Positions 58,339 through 64,000 of a stretch of DNA of 64,000 bases are shown here, one piece after another. Each line of letters opens with the position of its first letter. Within the stretch, counting starts at the first letter, position 1. This DNA is from Piscicola geometra (Eukaryota; Annelida; Clitellata; Hirudinida; Piscicolidae): assembly GCA_943735955.1 (NCBI GenBank), contig OX030957.1, positions 4,388,301-4,452,300 of the forward strand, written 5' to 3'. Below the pieces are notes generated by a model. That model saw only the letters and a program-made list of their open reading frames with translations. It did not search any database and had not been told where the DNA came from. Position numbers and translations under genes: made by a program.

Positions 58339-61300
58339 TCAGTGTTTCAGAACGGGGTAGAGGAGACGGACCGGAATGGGAACGGAGGAAATGTGTTTGG
58401 ACTTGAGGAAGTAAAGACTTCGGCCCTTTTTCGACAGTTCCATCGCCTCCATTATGAAGCGGTCGACTGTCGCTGTGTGCTGGCTGCTCCAGTGGCTGAA
58501 GAAGCTGAAGCGGCCTGTGTGGGGGTTTGGTAGGGGGGTTGGTTGGGGTTGGAGTAGGCGTTGGAGAGGTTTTTGGTTTGAAATGAACAAAATGGAAGCG
58601 AGAAACTCATTGTGAAAAATAGAAGGTTATGTGTAGGTTTATAACTTAATAAAGAATTTTCTCACTTATAATATTATTTATTAAAAGTTGATGAATAGTC
58701 AGAGAGAATATAAAAACCGGCGGAAAATATATCTTATTATGTTTTATTACTCAAAAAGTATTGAATCTTAGAGTCAGAGTAGAATAATTACGTAAAAAGT
58801 ATTATTCATGCACTGATATTGTCGGTGTGTTTATCAAAGGAGTTGGGATTATAGGAAAGCCTTACTTGTTATTCTATTAATGGTGATGATACTGATGATG
58901 AAAACGGTGGTATTAGTAGTAGTAGTGGATGGGATCCTTAAGATGAAAAATGAAGGGGTAGCATTGTAAGTTACGAAGCTGAAGTGTAGTGATAAAAGTA
59001 GCTATTATTCAGAGGGGTTCGGAATATTAAAAAGCAAAAATTCTAAAAGAAAAAAAAATTAAAGTTTTTGTAATGTTATCATATAAAAACTGACAAAAAC
59101 ATTGAAAAAAAATTAATGCCACATTATTGGATAAAACGGTTAACAACAAAATATCAAATAGAAACTTTTACAAAAATCTTAATAAAAAATCTTTAAAAAA
59201 AGCCTAATAAAAATCTTTAAAAAAGGCTTAATAAAAATCTTTAAAAAAGGCAAGTACTTACGATTCGTTTGAAGGCAAGCCTCAAGTGTTTGATCGATAA
59301 ACACACGTCGAATATATTCTATGCGAATTATCTGTGATTTTGAAACTATCTAAAAATACTATTGTCACGGTTTATACGCATTAGTTGAAAGCAAAGAAAG
59401 CCATACATAAAAAACAGACACGAACGAGTATTAATAAAAGAAATAAATTAGGATTTCTACACAAAGAAACGGAAAATTGTCGGTGGCCGACTAACGGGAA
59501 AAAAATTATTCTCAAAAAAAAATAATAAAATATATCTTCACCAAGAAAGAAGAAAATAATAAATTCAACAAAATACTTCTCTTAACAAAGACGTGGTACA
59601 AAAGGAAAAGAAATTTATGAATGTAAGATTCCGGGAACGGAAGAGTTGTAGGAAAGTGTTTACGCGAGGTAAGTGCTCGCAATCACGCTATGATGCACAT
59701 CGGAACGAGTGGTGAATGCTTCCATAATGAATCGTCTGCATGCGCTTCACCGAGAATCAAACCAGCTTCATTCAAAGCAGTCTATAATCCAATAAGCTCC
59801 ATAACTATGCGATTTTTAGTTGTAAAAAATAAAAATGATTTAGTAGCAAATATTACTTTCCTACATATTTTTAAAAATGTAGATTGTTGTAGCAAAACGT
59901 CTGCGTTGTCGACAGGAAGTGTCACCTCATCAGACACTCGTGTGAACACATCATGCAAGCCAACACACGGAACCTCCAAAAAATGGCACCTATCGGCGTT
60001 GGAACTGAGCAGTTTGGCAGCTCCATGACAGGTCAAAACTGTCACGCGAGATGTAAACTAAAAACCTGCTTTTTATTGTTTAAATTATGCTTAAAAACCG
60101 ATAGGCTTTTAATACGTTTGAACAAATAAATGCGATGTTATGAAGACGAAGCACACACAATGATGAGCGACAGTGCATGAACGCAGGCCTTCTACAAATA
60201 GTTGTGAACATGGGCCTCAGAGTATCAAGAGAACCCATTAATTGGACACCTTTAACCAAGACTCAAATAAAAAAAGTAATTTATAACAGAAAAAAAGAAT
60301 TCCTATACTAAAAAAGCTAACAAGTAGTTTATTTAAATTCTAACTTGTATAAAAATTAAATAAAAGTATTCGGCGAAATAGAATTATTGCAAAAATACTT
60401 TAAAATTTTTTAAAAAACTGTCTTCAACTCTCTCCAGCCTGGCTTGCGTGCACTGATGCAGCGACGAGTGTACGCTCGACCTTGAGTACACAACTACACG
60501 GAGTTTGTTTGGAGTGTTAATGAATTAAGTCTTGTGCTGGTGTCACAGCACACTTCCTCATCTCCTTATTTTGTTTTTATTCTCATTACTTTGTTTGCTT
60601 AATTTAATAAAAAGGGGATGAGTAATTGATTACTTGGAAATGAATTTAATTTCCTGTAGGTATTTTTAATGATTAATTAAATTCTGAGCTTGATGTCATA
60701 CCGCTGAAGCTACCTTCAGTAAAGTCAGAAGAAATACTCAGAGCTTCTTATCAGATTTATGCTTAGTTGCGCATTTTTAAAGGTTGAGTAATCTTTGCAA
60801 AATGTTTTAAATTATTTAAAACTTTGAAATGGTATATTAAAAAGTATTTTAACGTTTTTAAACTCTAAATGTGTTTCAAAACTAGTTGAAGCTTATTATC
60901 AAATCATAAATCAACATTTATTTTTTTACTTAATCTTCTTTAAATGACAGATGCTATCGTTAAATTTTTAAAACTTCATTTTCTTTAAACAAAAAAATTT
61001 ATGTTTATAAAAAAATGGTAAAACTTGTGACATTTGATTTATAAGTCTTTTTCATTTTTCTATTTAACTCACAAACCATCAGCGAATCAATTTTCACTTC
61101 ATACTCTTAAGCAAATAATTAATTCCGTTTTTAACTTGCTCAGCTCTTCAAACACCAAACTACGCAAAACCCAAAAACACCTACCCACCCATCAAAAAAC
61201 TCCCTCTCCGCTCAAACCAACCACTTAACCTCATCACCCACCTTTATGCTGCTCAATCCTGGTGTGGTGAGTTTGACCATCCGATCGGAAACTCAGACTG

Positions 61301-64000
61301 AGTATGTAACGTTCATCAGAACTGTCCCTCACCAGAAAACTGCCGTCTTTCTTCTTCTCGAGGAGGTCTTCAGCATCTTCCAAGCCTATCGACCCCCAGT
61401 ACCAAGCGTGCTGTAGGTTGATAATGAATAATGAAATAAAGGATAATGGTGAGTGATATGAAATAGATAAATGTCAGTGTGTTAAATATGAAAGTTTTAT
61501 TATTTAAACTCACGTTTTGAAGCCTTTCGAGGTTCTTTTGCCAGTCGAAGAAGCCTTCATCTGTATGGTTGAATTCAAATAAATAAATAAATAGAGAAGA
61601 AAATGATTATAAAGAATGCCAATATAAAAAATTTTAATACGGTATACATTAAAAAACTTTTACGATTTTAATTTTTTTTAAACTAGTGAATCATACAATT
61701 AAGGGATTAATAATATAAAAATTAAAAAATTATGATAATGATGATTATGTAAACAAAAATACTATGGTTCAGCCTTTACAGAATTTGTATATTTCCACGA
61801 AATGAAACCAAAAAAAATGATGTATAAACAGCAATTTCAATTTTAGACACTCTTCATCACACTGTCACTCCCATTCTCCATCCAAACATTTCCCAAGCAC
61901 TCTTCAGAACGAATGATCACAAAGGCTTGCAATAAATACACGCTTCGAATGCAGTCTCGGTATTATTAATAGAACTTCCAATATAAATATCCAACGGGGA
62001 ATGTCCTTTATGGCGGCATAAAGTGGACGTCAGATGGGTGCAGACTTCATTGGACGAGCCATGCGCACTTCCTTCGTAAGCGCAACATCTCATCTCATGC
62101 AGCAGTCAATGGGGAGAATAATTATAATGGGAAAGAAGTAAATGACTGTGTGGGTATTTTCAAGAAAAGCAGTGCGTTTATTCAGATTATTTGTGAATGT
62201 AATTGTTGGTTTATGGTTTAGATTAGAGAGGTAAACCAACGCAGGTCTTTTGGTCTCTACATTCGGCATCTCACCGTTCTCAATGAAATCGCATAAATTT
62301 TGATGGCTGAACGAAAGTTCATAATGATTGACTTGGCAACAGATTTGTGTGAATGGAGCATTCATCATCCTCAAATTCAGCACAGCTTTCCTGCACAGCT
62401 CTCCACACGAAGCTGAAACAATTTTTGTTTCTATTGATATTTTCGTTAACGTCGTGAGTGCGTGGATTTTTGTATGTTTTAATTTTTTCATTGCGTATGC
62501 CTGCCTTGAATGTAGTTATATTTTTAGCGAGCTGTTTTATAACAAATATTCGTGAGAAAGATTTAAATTAAAACATATATGAATAAGGGCATTGAGTAAA
62601 GTAGTGAATTAACTAATATAACAAATAGATAAAGTGTAAAACTAAAAATGTTTAAAATGTGAATAACACGATGAATCAATAATCATTGTTACAATATTTT
62701 GATCGATGCTGTTTATTAGAGAGATGGAGTGTTCTCATTGAATAAGGACACCTGGATGCCGATTGCACACGCGTGCCATAGTAGAATATATTTTTAGAAT
62801 TTATGTAAGAAAACAATTAAATTATACAATATAAAAATTAGATTTTATATATTAAATGTATTTTTGTGGAAATTAGAATGGAAACGGAAGTTTTTTCATG
62901 AAGAAGTTAGGAAATCCATTTTGAAAAGTTTGAAAATAAATTTAGTTTTTTCTAATCTTCTAATAAAATATTTAAATTTGAAATTCAGATTTATTTTAAG
63001 TTAACTATTTTATTATTATGATTATAAATATAAAAAAAAAACTATTTATTTAAATACTAAATATCTCTTCATAACTATAATCTGGTATAAACATGAAGTA
63101 TTCATATTTTCTCTAGAAATTTTCTTTATGCATATCTGCTGTTATAGTGCATCTCTCAGAAGCTCCCAACATTAATATAGATATCCAGTGCTCTAAATGG
63201 AAGATGCACACAAAAAGATGGTACATGAAGGATCTAGCATTGCGTGTAAAGCATCTGTAATATACATATAGTGAAAATAAAACAGTTCATTTGGAGGGTT
63301 TTTAAGACTCATCCAATAAAACACAAGTTCATTTACAAGTTTGTGCAAACAATAAAATGCTTTATGATGTAATCTAACCGGGAGAGTGTCTTTTGGGTTT
63401 GATGGAATGATGGAAGTGGCTTGAGTGATGGAGGTTGTGGATGCACGTGTCACTGCTGAGTGTCGACTTGGCACTGCAAACGTTTCTCCTACTCGTGAGG
63501 GCCGTGTCGCTGAGGAAAGATTCCATGTCCAGGTCTTTCCTGGTATGAAAGTGGCCATTGGAAAGTTTTTTCGAGCTCAGTTGTTTGGCTGACATACTGG
63601 AAGAAAGAGAGCCTGGGTAGTTGTGCTTGGAGGGGCAAGTGCATTTGTAAGATTCTGAAACTGCCTTGTAGGCCAGCTGAGAATCTACTTGTCGATGTTT
63701 TTCGCTGTTTCTTCCGTATAGTCGCTTGCAAAAAAGGTTTGCAAGCTTTATTCGGAAAGAGTGAAAGCGTCTTTCTGGTTTTGAATTGTTTTGTTTGACA
63801 TTTTGAGAATAGTTTTTCAAAGCATCTTGGCACGAGCAGTGAGTTTTAGCACTGAAACTACCTTGAGCGTGGTTGAAGTTGCGAGGCTGGTCGTACATGC
63901 TGCATGGGGAGGTGCAGCTGCAGTTGTGGTTGTTGCAGGAAAGATTGCTCTTTTGCAGAGCCGCAGTGTGGCTTGTGAGAGTGGGAGCTGTCTTCTTGGG
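58339..64000 (-). CDS. SOCS7: SOCS7-like SH2 adaptor, 3' part of gene (last four exons)
   Basis: SOCS6/7 proteins use an SH2 domain to bind phosphotyrosine and a SOCS box to recruit Elongin/Cullin5. Exons: 63379-64000 (continues past the window end), 61514-61560, 61242-61410, 58339-58514; phases 1, 0 and 1 all fit. The visible product has 337 residues. A low-complexity basic Ser/His/Lys-rich region with HSFRIKLANLFCKRL comes first. Next are DEGFFDWQKNLERLQN and a full SH2 domain: AWYWGSIGLEDAEDLL, DGSFLVRDSSDERYILSLSF, THHTRIEQHKGRFSFF, LSKKGRSLYFL and VPIPVRLLYP. The SH2 Arg is in FLVRDSS. It is closest to SOCS7 (RYILSLSFRSQGITHHTR; PVQLLYPV). The frame ends VLKH-stop just where the SOCS box should start. 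The N-terminus is outside the window. Confidence 0.88.
58515..61241. other. SOCS7: SOCS7-like intron between the two SH2 exons
   Basis: AT-rich, 2.7 kb. Contains a thrice-repeated AATAAAAATCTTTAAAAAA motif at 59,180-59,250 and an 87-codon minus-strand frame at 59,782-60,045 that I cannot assign. Confidence 0.6.
61561..63378. other. SOCS7: SOCS7-like intron upstream of the SH2 exons
   Basis: AT-rich, 1.8 kb. Holds a 133-codon minus-strand frame at 62,090-62,491 of unknown meaning; no splice-compatible exon recognised. Confidence 0.6.

Noticed and set aside
59782..60045. An 87-codon minus-strand frame with balanced composition.
   Set aside because: Not assignable to SOCS or any family I know, and the SH2 exons join in phase without it.
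62090..62491. A 133-codon minus-strand frame in a SOCS7-like intron.
   Set aside because: No homology recognised, no splice sites of matching phase, and the flanking exons already join in phase; could be chance in AT-rich DNA.

Overview
The window is nuclear DNA of an animal, most likely an invertebrate bilaterian. It carries spliced genes with GT-AG introns, metazoan gene families (class II PI3-kinase, SOCS7-type adaptor, GT10 fucosyltransferase, SAMM50), a tRNA-derived SINE with a target-site duplication, and very abundant micro- and minisatellites. Species cannot be named from sequence alone. Gene models below were built by hand: exon frames and splice phases were joined and compared with remembered family sequences, and no database search was run.

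Layout. (1) About 1-40,131, minus strand: the 5' two thirds of a class II phosphoinositide 3-kinase gene. Twenty-four coding exons encode 1,123 residues: proline/glutamine-rich N-terminus, Ras-binding domain, linker, C2 domain and the start of the helical domain. The kinase, PX and last C2 exons lie beyond base 1. Intron 12 holds a single 25.8-kb array of an 18-bp minisatellite (6,402-32,209), about 40% of the window. Most other introns consist largely of simple repeats that run up to the splice sites. (2) 40,576-41,283, plus strand: an intronless gene for a TPR protein with two membrane helices, head to head with the kinase gene across 444 bp. (3) 41,761-47,698, minus strand: a complete 14-exon SAMM50 gene (mitochondrial outer-membrane beta-barrel assembly), tail to tail with the TPR gene. 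(4) 47,700-51,560: intergenic, with a full-length SINE, a 140-bp tandem duplication and other dispersed repeats. (5) 51,564-53,797, plus strand: a complete three-exon GT10 (alpha-1,3-type) fucosyltransferase with an unusually long stem. (6) 53,800-58,338: AT-rich DNA in which I recognise no gene. (7) 58,339-64,000, minus strand: the 3' part of a SOCS7-like gene whose reading frame stops at the SH2/SOCS-box boundary.

The genes do not form a pathway or operon; each is an independent eukaryotic unit. The most unusual item is the intronic minisatellite. It has about 1,430 copies of essentially two unit types differing at one base, is very homogeneous, and is almost free of stop codons on the strand that is transcribed as pre-mRNA.
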